Source: Planctomycetaceae bacterium
GTDB lineage: Bacteria; Planctomycetota; Phycisphaerae; UBA1845; UTPLA1
Assembly: GCA_011525745.1 (NCBI GenBank)
Contig: WYBU01000050.1
Coordinates: 1-53,446, forward strand
Direction of reading: 5' to 3'
DNA: 53,446 bases
The notes below the pieces were generated by a model that was not told the DNA's origin, made no database searches, and saw only the letters and a list, made by a program, of their open reading frames with translations. Position numbers and translations under genes: made by a program. Positions 42,409-52,233 of this stretch are shown here, one piece after another. Position 1 is the stretch's first letter. Every line of letters starts with the position of its first letter.

Positions 42409-43488
42409 TCAAGCCACCGTCACGTGTTCGTCATTATCTTCTTCAGCCTCGTCCGTGACGGCCGGCGCGGCGCCCTGATGCAGCGGCGGCGGGGCGGGCA
42501 GCGAGCGAACCATCGACCACAGACGCTCGGTCAGAACGTCCAGCCCGCGGCCGGCGACGGCGGAGATGCCCAGCACCTCGCGTCCCAGGTCGCTGGAGAA
42601 CCGCGCCAGATCGTCGCCATCCGGGTTCAGATCGAGCTTGTTCGCGACGACGATCTCCGGCTTGTCGGCCAGCGCGCGGCTGTACTGCGCCAGCTCGGCG
42701 CGGATGCCGTGATACGCCTCGACCGGAGTCGGCTCGCCCCGCGGCGGGTACAGGTCGATCAGGTGCAGCAGGATGCGCGTCCGCTCGACGTGCCGCAGAA
42801 AGGCGTCCCCCAGCCCGACGCCCGCGTGCGCGCCTTCGATCAGTCCGGGGATGTCCACCAGCACGATGCGCCGATAGCCGCTCAGTTCGACGATGCCCAA
42901 CTGGGGCGTAAGCGTCGTAAACGGATAATCGGCGATGCGCGGCCGCGCCCGAGACAGGCGCGACAGCAGCGTGCTCTTGCCCGCGTTGGGCCGGCCGATG
43001 ATGCCGACGTCGGCGATCACCTTGAGTTCCAGCCGCAGCCAGCGCTGCGTGCCCGGCCGGCCTTCCTCGAATTCGCGCGGCGTCTGATGCGTCGGCGTGG
43101 CGAACGAGGCGTTGCCGCGCCCGCCCTTGCCGCCGCGCGCCACGCGCACTCGCGCGCCGGCCTCGTTCAGGTCCTTCAGCAGAATATCCTTGTCGCGGTC
43201 ATAGACGAGCGTACCGGGCGGCACGCGGATGACGACGTCGCGGCCGCCGCGCCCGGAGCGGTTGCTGCCGGAGCCGGGCCGGCCGTTTTCGGCGAACCAG
43301 TGATGCCGGCCGGCCAGTTCGAGCAGGGTATTGAGTTCGGCGACGGCCTCGATGAACACGCTGCCGCCGCGCCCGCCATCGCCGCCGCTGGGGCCGCCCT
43401 TGGGGACGTACTTCTCGCGCCGAAAGGCGACGCAGCCGTCGCCGCCGCGCCCGCCGCGGACCTGGATATCGACTTCGTCGACAAACAT
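42409..43488 (-). CDS. obgE: GTPase ObgE/CgtA
   Basis: 359 residues. The Gly-rich Obg fold (1-160, RGGRGGDGCVAFRREKYVPK) is followed by the G domain with G1 GRPNAGKST (165-173), DIPG, NKLD and SAV motifs. The C-terminal tail is short and acidic (DEAEEDNDEHVTVA) rather than a full OCT domain. ObgE binds the large ribosomal subunit and links ribosome assembly to stress and growth. Met 43488 matches the family start. It is the last gene of a minus-strand set with HAD phosphatase and NAD kinase. Confidence 0.96.
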   Translation of the reverse strand: MFVDEVDIQVRGGRGGDGCVAFRREKYVPKGGPSGGDGGRGGSVFIEAVAELNTLLELAGRHHWFAENGRPGSGSNRSGRGGRDVVIRVPPGTLVYDRDKDILLKDLNEAGARVRVARGGKGGRGNASFATPTHQTPREFEEGRPGTQRWLRLELKVIADVGIIGRPNAGKSTLLSRLSRARPRIADYPFTTLTPQLGIVELSGYRRIVLVDIPGLIEGAHAGVGLGDAFLRHVERTRILLHLIDLYPPRGEPTPVEAYHGIRAELAQYSRALADKPEIVVANKLDLNPDGDDLARFSSDLGREVLGISAVAGRGLDVLTERLWSMVRSLPAPPPLHQGAAPAVTDEAEEDNDEHVTVA

Positions 43489-43539
43489 CGGGGGACATGG
43501 TAGCCGCAACGACGGGCGGGGGGCAGGACCGAGTGTTGT

Positions 43540-44262
43540 TCAGTCGCCGTTGCGGTTCAGCCAGTCGGCCAACTCCATCAGGTCGCGGAAGGTCTGATCG
43601 GGGGCCGCTTCGCCGATGTCGTGGATGCGGTCTTCGCGGCAGACCCAGCCGCTGCGCAGGCCGGCGGACAGTGCGCCCTTCACGTCGCTGTGCAGCGAGT
43701 CGCCGACGTGGATGACACGATCGGGCCGCCAGCCGGTGCGCCGCAGGGCGAAGCGAAAGATGCCGCCATCGGGCTTGTAGGAACGTGCGCCCTCGGAGGT
43801 TACGACGTGAGCGAAATTCAGTCCGTGGCGCGCCAGGGCGATGCGTGCGGCGTCTTCATCGGCGTTTGAAACGATGCAGACGGGGAGCTTGAGTGCGGCC
43901 ACGAAGTCGGTGACTTCGGGATGAACGGGCGGCGCTCGCCAGTAGGCCTCCAGCATTTCAACGTAGGGCGTCGGGTCGATGGCCGCCCCGTATTCGGCGA
44001 CGGTATCGACGAGCGAAATGCGCTCGCACTCGACCAGCGTTCGAAAGCCGTCGTGGTTGGATTCGTCCACCAGCGCGAAGAATTTCTCGCCCCAGCGCAC
44101 GGCCAGATCGGCCTCGCCGATCGGCAAACAATGATCGTCGACGATGCGCTGGCAGGCGGCGTGAACGGCGGCACGGTCCCCGGCGGTGAGCGTGCCGTAC
44201 AGGTCGAGGAAGATGCCATCAAGCTTCGGGGCCGATTGGCTCATGGCGTCATCATACGACAT
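43540..44262 (-). CDS. HAD-family hydrolase
   Basis: 240 residues. The motif I DxD-type LDLYGTLT (residues about 19-26), motif II IVSNAD, motif III SYKPD and motif IV HVGDSLHSDVKGA are all present, as is a helical cap domain. It is probably a small-molecule phosphatase of the haloacid dehalogenase family; the substrate is unknown. It begins 19 bases after the NAD kinase stop and ends 51 bases before obgE, an operon-like spacing. Met 44262 or the Met six codons on are both possible starts. Confidence 0.88.
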   Translation of the reverse strand: MSYDDAMSQSAPKLDGIFLDLYGTLTAGDRAAVHAACQRIVDDHCLPIGEADLAVRWGEKFFALVDESNHDGFRTLVECERISLVDTVAEYGAAIDPTPYVEMLEAYWRAPPVHPEVTDFVAALKLPVCIVSNADEDAARIALARHGLNFAHVVTSEGARSYKPDGGIFRFALRRTGWRPDRVIHVGDSLHSDVKGALSAGLRSGWVCREDRIHDIGEAAPDQTFRDLMELADWLNRNGD

Positions 44263-44281
44263 TCGACGGCGGCGCGGCCAA

Positions 44282-45139
44282 TCAAGGCTCGCCGCCGCGC
44301 TGAAGCCCGTCGCCCCATTTCAGCTTCCAGACCAGCCCCTGCCAGCCTGATCGTTGCGGATGGAGGACGAGCTGAAACGGCACGGTGGCGCGGCGGATCG
44401 TGACGTTCGTGCCGGGCGGCGTAGGCGCCGTCGACTGGCCGTCGATGATGGCCTGCGAGCCGTCGTTGGCCTGACGAACCGTGATCTTCAGTTCCGAGGT
44501 CGGCGCGAGCACCAGGGGGCGGTGATTCAGCGAGTGCGGGCAAAGCGGCGTCAATACGACCGCCTCGACTTCGGGGTCGACGATCGGTCCGCCGGCCGAC
44601 ATGTTGTGCGCGGTCGAGCCGGTCGGGCTGCTGACGATCAGTCCGTCGCTGGTGATCGTCGTCAGCGATTCGCCGTTGAGCGCGACTTCGGTGACGATCA
44701 TGCGGTAGGGCGGCCCGGCGTGCAGAACGCAATCGTTGATCGCCAGGCTGTGAAACGCCTCGCCGGCGGTGGGCTGGATGCTGACGTCGAGCATCATGCG
44801 ACTGCTGACGAGACGGCCATCGTGGGCGGCGCTGTCGAAGTAGTCGCGGATGTCGGTGGTGGAGTAGGCGGCCAGGTAGCCCAGCTTGCCGAGATTGACG
44901 CCGATGATCGGGACACGCGCTTCCGCGGCGGCACGGCCGACGGCGAGGATCGTGCCGTCGCCGCCGAGAACGACGATGCGATCGGGTCGTGCGGCGGCGA
45001 TGGCGTCTGCGTCGACCGCGAGATCGGCGCCGGCAAGCTGGCCGCGGTCTTCGAGCCAGCGTCGAAGCAGATCGAACGCCTGATGCGCGCGGTCCTTGTA
45101 GGGGTTTGCGATCAGGAACGCGCGGGGTTTCGCAGCCAT
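44282..45139 (-). CDS. nadK: NAD kinase
   Basis: 285 residues with GGDGT at 59-63, N135/D136 in AINDCVLHAG and TSDGLIVSSPTGSTAHNMSAGGP. In the usual GSTAYSLSAGGP the Tyr is here replaced by His. It phosphorylates NAD to NADP with ATP or polyphosphate. The start at 45139 was chosen because MAAKPRAFLIANP matches the family; the longer frame adds 23 residues. It heads the set with the HAD and obgE genes. Confidence 0.92.
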   Translation of the reverse strand: MAAKPRAFLIANPYKDRAHQAFDLLRRWLEDRGQLAGADLAVDADAIAAARPDRIVVLGGDGTILAVGRAAAEARVPIIGVNLGKLGYLAAYSTTDIRDYFDSAAHDGRLVSSRMMLDVSIQPTAGEAFHSLAINDCVLHAGPPYRMIVTEVALNGESLTTITSDGLIVSSPTGSTAHNMSAGGPIVDPEVEAVVLTPLCPHSLNHRPLVLAPTSELKITVRQANDGSQAIIDGQSTAPTPPGTNVTIRRATVPFQLVLHPQRSGWQGLVWKLKWGDGLQRGGEP

Positions 45140-45427
45140 AAGCACACCGTTGCAGCCAGGGACGCCGAAGTGAATCGCCTCGAAGACGTATATTCGCGGA
45201 ATGAGCACGGATTGGCAACCTGGGCTGGGCGCTTGGCTGAGCGGCGGAAGGCGCCGTCGAGCAATAACTTGGAAGGGGGGTTGCGAGCGTAAAGTAGTTT
45301 GGATACCATAACTTGCGTCAATTTGGCCCGGGTCGGCGCGGAGGCCGGTTCGCTGGATCGCAAGCCCCGGACCCGCGGTTTTGGGACGTTCGTTTCAACC
45401 GGCCGGATTCCGGCGTGAAGGTCAGCC

Positions 45428-45793
45428 ATGGACAAAGGCCCGCTCATTCACAAGCCCATGACGATCACGAAGAAAGACCTCATCGACCGCATCGCCGACC
45501 AGACAGAAATGAAACGGGTCGAGGTGAAGCGCATCATACAGTCCTTTCTGGACGAGATCGTTTTGGAGCTGGGCAAGGGCAACCGGCTGGAGTTTCGCGA
45601 CTTCGGCGTGTTCGAGTGCAAGGTGCGCGCAGCGCGCATGGCGCAAAATCCCAAGACGCTTGAACGGGTCCAGGTGCCGGTCAAGCGGACGGTGAAATTC
45701 AAGATCGGCCGGCTGATGAAGCAAAACCTGGGCGGGAACAACGATCAGCCGGCGGCGAAAATCGCCGGCGGTTCCGGACATTCAAAGACATAA
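45428..45793 (+). CDS. HU/IHF-type DNA-binding protein
   Basis: 121 residues. The HU/IHF core is at residues 11-95, with TKKDLIDRIADQTEMKRVEV, FRDFGVFECKVRAARMAQNP and the beta-arm residues KRTVKFKIG. A Gly/Ala-rich C-terminal tail follows. GAAGG lies six bases before the ATG at 45428; ATG 45458 is an alternative. It is inferred to bend and package DNA as a nucleoid protein, with IHF-like or HU-like role undecided. It stands alone. Confidence 0.92.
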   Translation: MDKGPLIHKPMTITKKDLIDRIADQTEMKRVEVKRIIQSFLDEIVLELGKGNRLEFRDFGVFECKVRAARMAQNPKTLERVQVPVKRTVKFKIGRLMKQNLGGNNDQPAAKIAGGSGHSKT

Positions 45794-46544
45794 TCTTCGC
45801 GCGCGGCGCATCCGAGGCGATTCGATCGCGCGACACTTTTTCGCGATTCTTGTTCATTCATGAGCCTACCGCGTCGCGCGCCAGCAGGTGAAGGAGTCGC
45901 TGCCGGCGCGGAATTACATGATACGAAGTATCGTCTTTTCGCACAGAATCCAACATGGCCGGGCCTTCGCGTGTCGCGGTTTTCCAAATCGTCCGGTCCG
46001 CCGCGCGCGAGGGCTTGACCACGCCGCCCTTCGTAAGATCGTGCGGGGTCCTTACGTTGCCCCCCAAGCTCTTCGGTATTTCCGCTGAATACTCCGCGAC
46101 GCCGCGGCAGCGACACCGCCATCCGTTTTCACCAATTCTTGATTCAATCGTGCCGCTCGCTTCATTCGATCTTAATAGGCTCCCGCTTCAATCATGCGCG
46201 GAGGGGCTAAGAGGCACATCAGCGCCATCGGGCTACGCGCGTCGGCTCCGAGCGGTTCGACAAGCACAGTGCAACTGAACCCGATACCCGGGCCGGATCG
46301 ACCAGCGCCGACGATGGCGACTTTGACCGCCCGTTCGGTCGAGATGCGCCTTGTGTGTGCGCGCATTCTCGAAAGATTTTTTGCCCGCTGATGCGCACGT
46401 AACACGACCTTTGCGCAGCACGGCTATCGTGGCCGGCTGTTGAAGCTGTGTATCACAACCGGGAGTTTTCTGATGCACGGAACGCAATCGAAATCGGATC
46501 CACGGAGACAGTTGATGGTCACTTACAAGCAGGGAGGTCCACGA
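45794..46544. other. Intergenic, no gene seen
   Basis: About 750 bases. A type D half (GCGCGAGGGCTTGACCACG, 46005-46023) is the only recognised element. Long frames on either strand lack codon bias of the neighbours. The promoter of the prepilin gene should be near its end. Confidence 0.5.
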
Positions 46545-47636
46545 ATGAGTCGAATGAGGCGAACGTGTCGGAGCAGGACGGGTCGATCGATGAGCACGTG
46601 GGATTCCCGCGCAACACGGCGCGTCGAGCCGGCCGATCAGGCGCGACGCGGGTTCACGCTGATCGAGCTGCTGGTCGTCATCGCGATCATCGCGCTGCTG
46701 GTAGCCGTGCTGCTGCCGTCGCTTTCCGGCGCGCGGCGGTCCGGACAGGCGACCAAGTGCGCGGTGAATCTGCGCACGGTCGGGCAGGCGATGGGCACCT
46801 ATCTGGCGGAAAGCTCGGTCTATCCTCCCAGCTACATCTATCCGCTCGACAGCAACGGAAACTATGACTTTTTCAATCAGCCGCTGAATCACCCTTACGG
46901 CTATCTGCACTGGTCGTGGTATCTCTATGCCAAGGGGCGGGCCGATGCGCAAGCGTTTCAGTGCCCCTCGATGGACAAGGGCGGCCATCCGCGCACCAAT
47001 CCCGGCCGGCATGACGGCGACTGGGAGCCGGGTGAGCAGTCGGATCAGAACGGGTCCACCGGTCCCAATCCGCTTGAGGATGCCCAGGCGCCGCGCATGG
47101 CGTTTACCGGCAACGCGGCGATCTTCCCGCGGAACAAGTTCACCACGCTGCTGTCGGGCGGCGCACGCGTCAACGTGCTCGTGCCGGAGAACAAGTTCAA
47201 CGCCGGCCGCGTGATCCTGGCCACCGAGTTCAACAAGAACTGGAAGGCCAGTGCCCAGTCGGCCGGGTCGACGTTCCTTTCCAAGAGTCATCGTCCGGTC
47301 AATCCGTTCATGCACATCGGCTCCGGCTCGAACGAGTACGCCGCGGCGCCGAATTCGCCGGGGTTCACCTACGGTCAAGCGCCCTACCACGGACTGCTGC
47401 CGAGGCAGGCGGTCGAGAATGCGGCCGAGTTGATCGACAACCCCGGTCTGACCGAGACCAACGCAGTGGGACGCCACCACCCGGGCGGTGACGCCTACGT
47501 CGGCGGCACGGCGAATTTCCTGTACGCCGACGGCCACGTGGAGCGCAAGACGGTCCTTGAGACGCTCGAGAAATGGGAATGGGGCAACAAGTACTACGCG
47601 ATCAACGGTGACAACCAGGTCGGCCCGCCGTGGTGA
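46545..47636 (+). CDS. Type II secretion/type IV pilin-like protein with H-X9-DG domain
   Basis: 363 residues from ATG 46545, preceded by GGAGGT. A basic leader ends in RRG36|F37TLIELLVVIAII with E41 at +5, the prepilin peptidase site and type IV pilin-like helix. The C-terminus has HHPGGDAYVGG...YADGHVERK, the H-X9-DG motif of planctomycete prepilin-like proteins. These are presumed pseudopilins or surface pilins secreted through a type II/IV-type machine. Upstream and downstream gaps are large, so it is likely monocistronic. Confidence 0.9.
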   Translation: MSRMRRTCRSRTGRSMSTWDSRATRRVEPADQARRGFTLIELLVVIAIIALLVAVLLPSLSGARRSGQATKCAVNLRTVGQAMGTYLAESSVYPPSYIYPLDSNGNYDFFNQPLNHPYGYLHWSWYLYAKGRADAQAFQCPSMDKGGHPRTNPGRHDGDWEPGEQSDQNGSTGPNPLEDAQAPRMAFTGNAAIFPRNKFTTLLSGGARVNVLVPENKFNAGRVILATEFNKNWKASAQSAGSTFLSKSHRPVNPFMHIGSGSNEYAAAPNSPGFTYGQAPYHGLLPRQAVENAAELIDNPGLTETNAVGRHHPGGDAYVGGTANFLYADGHVERKTVLETLEKWEWGNKYYAINGDNQVGPPW

Positions 47637-48054
47637 CACACGGAGCGAAGCCGCCCTCGGCTGTGTCGCGCGGCAGGGGCTTGCAGTCCGTGCGAAACCG
47701 AGCCGCAGGCGCCGGCGCCGGCGCATGCAGGCTTGACGGCGCGCACGGCCAACGCGGCGTACCGTTGACCGTGGCGCCCAGCATGTTGCCGACCTGCGTG
47801 TTGCGAGCCGCGCGCGCCATCGCCGTCGGTGGGCACAAGAAGATGGCATCGCCGCGGGTGACTTTGCCCCCGCCATGCCGCACTGAGTCGACTGAATAAC
47901 GCACCTGAGGAGTTTCACGAGCAACGCCGCATAGCGGTGAAGGGAGGTGCTTCGCGCGCAATCGGCGCTGTGAAATCCAACGCTGGGGGCGTCATCGACA
48001 ACTAACGGGGCTGGACGGACTTCTGATACGACACTTTTTCCTGGAGGTTTGGAA
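47637..48054. other. Intergenic, with a merged B-A-C repeat
   Basis: At 47650-47706, AGCCGCCCTCGGCTGTG (type B), then GGGGCTTGCAGTCCGTG (type A) and GAGCCGCAGGCGCCGG (type C-like) follow one another. This is a degenerate compound copy. The rest has no recognised gene. Confidence 0.6.
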
Positions 48055-50949
48055 ATGCAGCACAATTGGACGCATCGGATCATCGCCTGTGCCGCCGCGT
48101 GTGCGGCCGCGTGCCTGTCCGCAGGGCCGGCCGTCGCACAAATCATTGTTAACCACACAACGGACGCCAACGGCGTCGTCGGCGGGCAGGTCAACATCAG
48201 CGGGGCAACGCTGTTCGCCGACTTCTTCGAGTTCCCCGCCGCCTTTAACGATCATCTGAACGTCGACGGCGATGCGTATCATCGTCCGGGTCCGTGCAAC
48301 GACACGGTGCCCGACGCGGGCTTCTACGACGCCAATTGCGACGGCGGGCGCGACCGCGTCGACTGGCTGACGGTCGACACCGTGCCCGGCACGCCAACGA
48401 CGGGTCTGCCGCCCGTGCCGGTCTGCGGCGTGCCCTACACGTCGTACATTCTCTTTCAATACCGCAGCGTGGGATCGGTCAACGGGTTTCGCGAGTTCGT
48501 GGACTTCCAGTTGCTCGGCACGATTCCCAACTCGATCCCCACCGAGCGCGGCATCATCAACACGATTCGATGGGCCAACCTGGGCGCTCATACCACGACC
48601 TATGCGGCCTGCCGTGCCGACTGCAACGGGAACGGCATCGCCGACGACAGTGGCACGCCGGTATGTCCCGTGAGCGTTGACCTGGCCAATCTCGACGTTG
48701 AGAGCCGCTGGGCGGTCCGGGCGGGCGACGTGTCTCAGGAAGCCTGGAACCGCACGCCGACGGCGCTCGGCTACGGATACAACTCGCGGACTTCCACCAC
48801 CGGCTATAGCAACAATCTCGAAACACTGGAGCGCGGCGCTCTGTCGCTGAATCAGAACGTCGGCAGCGCGGACGCGGACACGATCTTCGATACCACGATC
48901 GCGTTCTCGCCGGTCGATCCGATCGCCAATCGCGGCGTCGGCATCAACTGCGGCAACGTGACGTATTCGGAGCTTCAGCATCACTTCGTCACGGGACGCA
49001 TGCCCAGCGGCGAAAACCTCGTTGCCGTCACGCGCGACATCGGCTCCGGAACGCGCAACGCGTTCTACAACCCGCTTGGCATCGATCCGAGTCACGGCGT
49101 CGGCGACAACGTCGGAAATGAAATCGCCGATCAAACGCTGACGCGCCTGGGGCCGCTGTTCCAGCCGACCAACTGCGGCGGATCGGGCTTCGTCGAGAAC
49201 GTCGTGCAGAGCCACCGACTGGCGCTGGGGTATACCGGCCACTTCGGGCCGAGCCGCGCCGTCGATGACTCGCGCGCCGGCCGGTATGAGATCATGAATC
49301 TGCGCAAGGACATCGCGCCCTTCTTCGGCACCCAGTACGTTCGCCCCGACGTCAACACCATTCTTGACAACGCCGACTGGAACACCGGCTATCAAATCGG
49401 CGGCCTTCAGTCGCTGGTGTCGCGCGGCGATCCGACGGCCAACGGTCAGCGAATCGATCCGAACGGCCCGAACTACAACCCCATCGCGATGGAGAACATT
49501 CATGCCCGCAACTTCATCCGCAACATCCTTTACAGCGTGTCGCAGTACTCAAGCAATCCGCCGGGCAATCTCGAAGTCAACATGCCCGCCGAAATCCTCA
49601 CCCGCATTTTTGTCGTCGACGCCGCAGTCGACCACGTGCCCGATCCCCTGAATCCAGTCACCTTCATCCCCAATCCGCGGTTCAACCAGTCGGTGCAGGA
49701 CGACGTGCGCCTCAACAACCCCACCGATCCGTTCTCGTTCGGCGCCGTCAACTCCGCCGGCCTCGTGCCGGTGCGCCTGACGCTGACGGGCGGAGCGACC
49801 TACTCGGACGGAAGTAACGGTCCGTATCGCAATTTCAGCGGCGCGGCGATCGTCGGCGCGGGCGTCCGCCTTTCCGAACGCAACCGCATCGCCGGCGATT
49901 TCCATTACGACGGCCGGCGAAACGTCTGCGATATCCCGCGCCTGGTTCAGGCCATGCTCGATCCGCGCGGCTTCGTCACCGCCGAGGGCAAGTTCACCGC
50001 CGGCAACGCAGGCGACATCCTCGACGGCAACTACGTGATCCCCGAGATCATCGGCGACTTCAACGGCGACGGGAACTTCGACAAGGAAGACCTGCGCTAC
50101 TTCGGCGACGGTCTGGCGATCGATCCCTCGACGCGCCAGCTTGCCCGCTATCTTGGCTTCAAGCGCATCGACGAGGCCCTGGCCGCCGACGGACAGACTC
50201 CGGAGACCTTCTGGCCCGCGACGCTGGCCACCGGCAAGCCTTATCAGGCGGGCGACGTGGCCGGTGACATCGCCGGCAGCGCGGTCGGCCCCAGCGCCGG
50301 ATGGAAGCCGACCGGCCACGACGGCGTGGTCGACGCAAAGGACATCGACTACGTGCTTCGCAACTTCGGCAACTGGGCCGATTTGCACCAGGCCGAGCAC
50401 ATGGACCTAAGCTGCGACTTCACCGACGGCGATCCGGTCTGTGCGACCGACCTGCCGGAGTCGACCGCGACGTTCCCGGATTGCGATCCCAACAATCAGC
50501 TTGAGCCGGTCGTGCCGACGCTGGTCATCGACCAGGCCGATGTCGACGTGTTGGTGCGCGACATCCTCGGCACGCGCTGCGGCGACGCCAACCTCGACGG
50601 CCGCGTGGATGCCGCCGACGAGGCGATTGTGCTGACCAACCTCAACATTCAGCCGCCGAGCGGCGGTTGGGGTTGGGCCGACGGCGACTTCGACGGCGAC
50701 GGCTACGTGACGATGTCGGACTATGACTGCCTGACGGCCAACTGCGGCTTTGTCGGCGCGTGGCTGGGCTTCGATCGAGCCGACATCGACCTCAGCGGGG
50801 GTTCCGCGGACGCGACCGATCGGCGGATCTTCGTCAACGTTTTGCTGGGACTCGATACCGAATGCGTCCACGTCAACCGGTCGGACCTCAACGAGGACGG
50901 CCGCGTGGATGGCGACGACGTGCAGTTGTTTGTAAATGAGATATTCTAA
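48055..50949 (+). CDS. Exported PBP-like protein with dockerin-like modules
   Basis: 964 residues with a signal peptide ending AGPAVAQ. The ATG at 48055 is preceded by GGAGG. The N-terminal part shows GATLFADFFEF and VAVTRDIGSGTRNAFYN (residues about 325-337), resembling the phosphate-binding periplasmic-protein (PstS/PBP-like) fold. At about 667, 842, 879 and 942 there are EF-hand-like units (GDFNGDGNFD, GDANLDGRVD, GDFDGDGYV, SDLNEDGRVD), as in dockerin-like modules. It is inferred to be a large secreted or surface protein that binds calcium, with possible oxyanion or ligand binding; function unproven. A terminator follows at 50967. Confidence 0.85.
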   Translation: MQHNWTHRIIACAAACAAACLSAGPAVAQIIVNHTTDANGVVGGQVNISGATLFADFFEFPAAFNDHLNVDGDAYHRPGPCNDTVPDAGFYDANCDGGRDRVDWLTVDTVPGTPTTGLPPVPVCGVPYTSYILFQYRSVGSVNGFREFVDFQLLGTIPNSIPTERGIINTIRWANLGAHTTTYAACRADCNGNGIADDSGTPVCPVSVDLANLDVESRWAVRAGDVSQEAWNRTPTALGYGYNSRTSTTGYSNNLETLERGALSLNQNVGSADADTIFDTTIAFSPVDPIANRGVGINCGNVTYSELQHHFVTGRMPSGENLVAVTRDIGSGTRNAFYNPLGIDPSHGVGDNVGNEIADQTLTRLGPLFQPTNCGGSGFVENVVQSHRLALGYTGHFGPSRAVDDSRAGRYEIMNLRKDIAPFFGTQYVRPDVNTILDNADWNTGYQIGGLQSLVSRGDPTANGQRIDPNGPNYNPIAMENIHARNFIRNILYSVSQYSSNPPGNLEVNMPAEILTRIFVVDAAVDHVPDPLNPVTFIPNPRFNQSVQDDVRLNNPTDPFSFGAVNSAGLVPVRLTLTGGATYSDGSNGPYRNFSGAAIVGAGVRLSERNRIAGDFHYDGRRNVCDIPRLVQAMLDPRGFVTAEGKFTAGNAGDILDGNYVIPEIIGDFNGDGNFDKEDLRYFGDGLAIDPSTRQLARYLGFKRIDEALAADGQTPETFWPATLATGKPYQAGDVAGDIAGSAVGPSAGWKPTGHDGVVDAKDIDYVLRNFGNWADLHQAEHMDLSCDFTDGDPVCATDLPESTATFPDCDPNNQLEPVVPTLVIDQADVDVLVRDILGTRCGDANLDGRVDAADEAIVLTNLNIQPPSGGWGWADGDFDGDGYVTMSDYDCLTANCGFVGAWLGFDRADIDLSGGSADATDRRIFVNVLLGLDTECVHVNRSDLNEDGRVDGDDVQLFVNEIF

Positions 50950-50966
50950 GTAGAAATCTCCACCCG

Positions 50967-51003
50967 GGGCGCCGTCGCCTCTATGGCGCGGCGCCCTTTC
51001 TGT
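50967..51003 (+). terminator. Rho-independent terminator
   Basis: Stem GGGCGCCG (50967-50974) pairs with CGGCGCCC (50989-50996). An inner stem CGCC/GGCG encloses a loop TCTAT, and TTTCTGTT follows. It is 17 bases after the stop of the PBP-like dockerin gene. Confidence 0.85.
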
Positions 51004-51035
51004 TGCGCCGTTCGGCATCTTCTGATGAATGGAGC

Positions 51036-51627
51036 GCAGCCGCCCCCGGCTGTGATGTCAGAGCCGCGAAGCGTCAGCGAGCGGGCGCAAACGTCTCTCC
51101 GTTTGAGGCTCCCTCGCCCTTCGAGGGAGAACGTCGGAGTGGGCGTCCGCCGCCGCCCCCTGCTGAGGGTGGTTCGCGTGTCCCGCCCGTCCCCGCGTGG
51201 CACGGGCTTGCAGTCCGTGGGGCACAGCCGCCCCCGGCTGTGTTGAATGGGGCACAGCCGCCCTCGGCTGTGGGTGGTACGAGCTTCCCGCCCGTCCCCG
51301 CGTGGCAAGGGCTTGCAGTCCGTGGGGCACAGCCGCCCTCCGCTGTGAATGTGGCCCAGCCGCCCTCGGCTGTGAATGTGGCACAGCCGCCCCCGGCTGT
51401 GTTGAATGTGGCCCAGCCGCCCCCGGCTGTGAATGTGGCACAGCCGCCCCCGGCTGTGTTGAATGTGGCCCAGCCGCCCCCGGCTGTGAATGTGGCACAG
51501 CCGCCCCCGGCTGTGAATGTGGCACAGCCGCCCCCGGCTGTGTTGAATGGGGCACAGCCGCCCCCGGCTGTGGGTGGTACGGGCGTCCCGCCCGTCCAAT
51601 CGGCTGCTCGCGAGGGCTTGGCCATGT
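51036..51627. repeat. Type A, B, C and D repeat field with tandem type B array
   Basis: Type B (CACAGCCGCCCCCGGCTGTG) occurs about 12 times: at 51036, 51223, 51253, 51328 and then, at 27- or 30-base spacing, on to about 51572. The spacer is either AATGTGG or TTGAATGTGG. Type C is at 51060-51084. Type A is at about 51201-51219 and 51305-51323. A type D half is at 51607-51627. The field directly precedes the RHS remnant and the RHS gene. Confidence 0.88.
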
Positions 51628-51653
51628 CGAGTGCGGTAACGCGCAACTCGAGT

Positions 51654-51840
51654 GCCGAATTCGGCGCCGGCTTCAGCTATGATTCCAGCGGAAAGCTCAA
51701 CCGCGTGACGGGGCCGGGGCTGCCGGCCTGCGTGGCGGTGTACAGCTTCGCGGCCGACAGCGACCTCGTCTCGCAGATCGCCTACAAGAGCGACGCGAGC
51801 ACCACGCTGGCCAGCGCGAGGCGCACCTTCGAAAGCACGT
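51654..51840 (+). pseudogene. RHS/YD-repeat protein remnant
   Basis: In one plus-strand frame, FSYDSSGKLNRVTGPG is followed by YSFAADSDLVSQIAYKSD and ASTTLASARRTFES. This is the typical core of RHS/YD repeats, without start codon, ribosome site or continuation. After about 51840 the frame degenerates into Cys/Phe-rich, non-RHS sequence. It is a fragment of an RHS-type gene lying about 400 bases upstream of an intact one. Confidence 0.72.
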
Positions 51841-51966
51841 CAAGTTTCTGCGGCTGCGTCGAGGCCGCGCGATTTTTTTCAAGTTTTTTCTTGCTCCGAA
51901 CATTATGCTGCGTATTGACTTACGGCGACTGGACGGCCGCCGAACCGGCCGAATCCAAAAAATCCG

Positions 51967-51995
51967 CTTGCCGGACCTGAAAGTCTGTGGTATGT
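51967..51995 (+). promoter_or_regulatory. Possible sigma-70-type promoter
   Basis: TTGCCG, 17 bases, then TATGTT, in an AT-richer stretch about 240 bases upstream of the RHS start. Planctomycete promoters are poorly characterised, so this is only a candidate. Confidence 0.3.
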
Positions 51996-52233
51996 TTTCT
52001 TTGAACACGACACGTTTCCCGCATCGAGGAGTGACGCCCCCCAGGGCGTTCGGGCCGGACGAAAGTTCGAATCATGCGCGGTACCGGTCTGCCTCCCGAT
52101 ACCCGTTCGCGCTCGTTGAGCCTCAACTTGCCTGTTCATCCGCGCTGCGGTCGCGCGCGGCGGTGAGCGATTCAACGCATCCCGGCAGCCCGGCCGCTGA
52201 TCTGACCCACAGCGTGCCTCAGGAGGGCTGGCC

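Noticed and set aside
45281..45310. Promoter upstream of the HU-type gene (TTGCGA and an ATACCA-like -10)
   Set aside because: The -10 hexamer matches consensus poorly and the distance to the gene is over 100 bases.
46233..48197. Minus-strand ORF of 654 codons
   Set aside because: Antisense to the prepilin gene and non-coding flanks.
51003..51980. 325-codon protein with repeated AQPPPAV
   Set aside because: The frame is open because units are multiples of three. It also reads as repeats on the other strand, has no ribosome site and is continuous with a non-coding repeat field and an RHS fragment.
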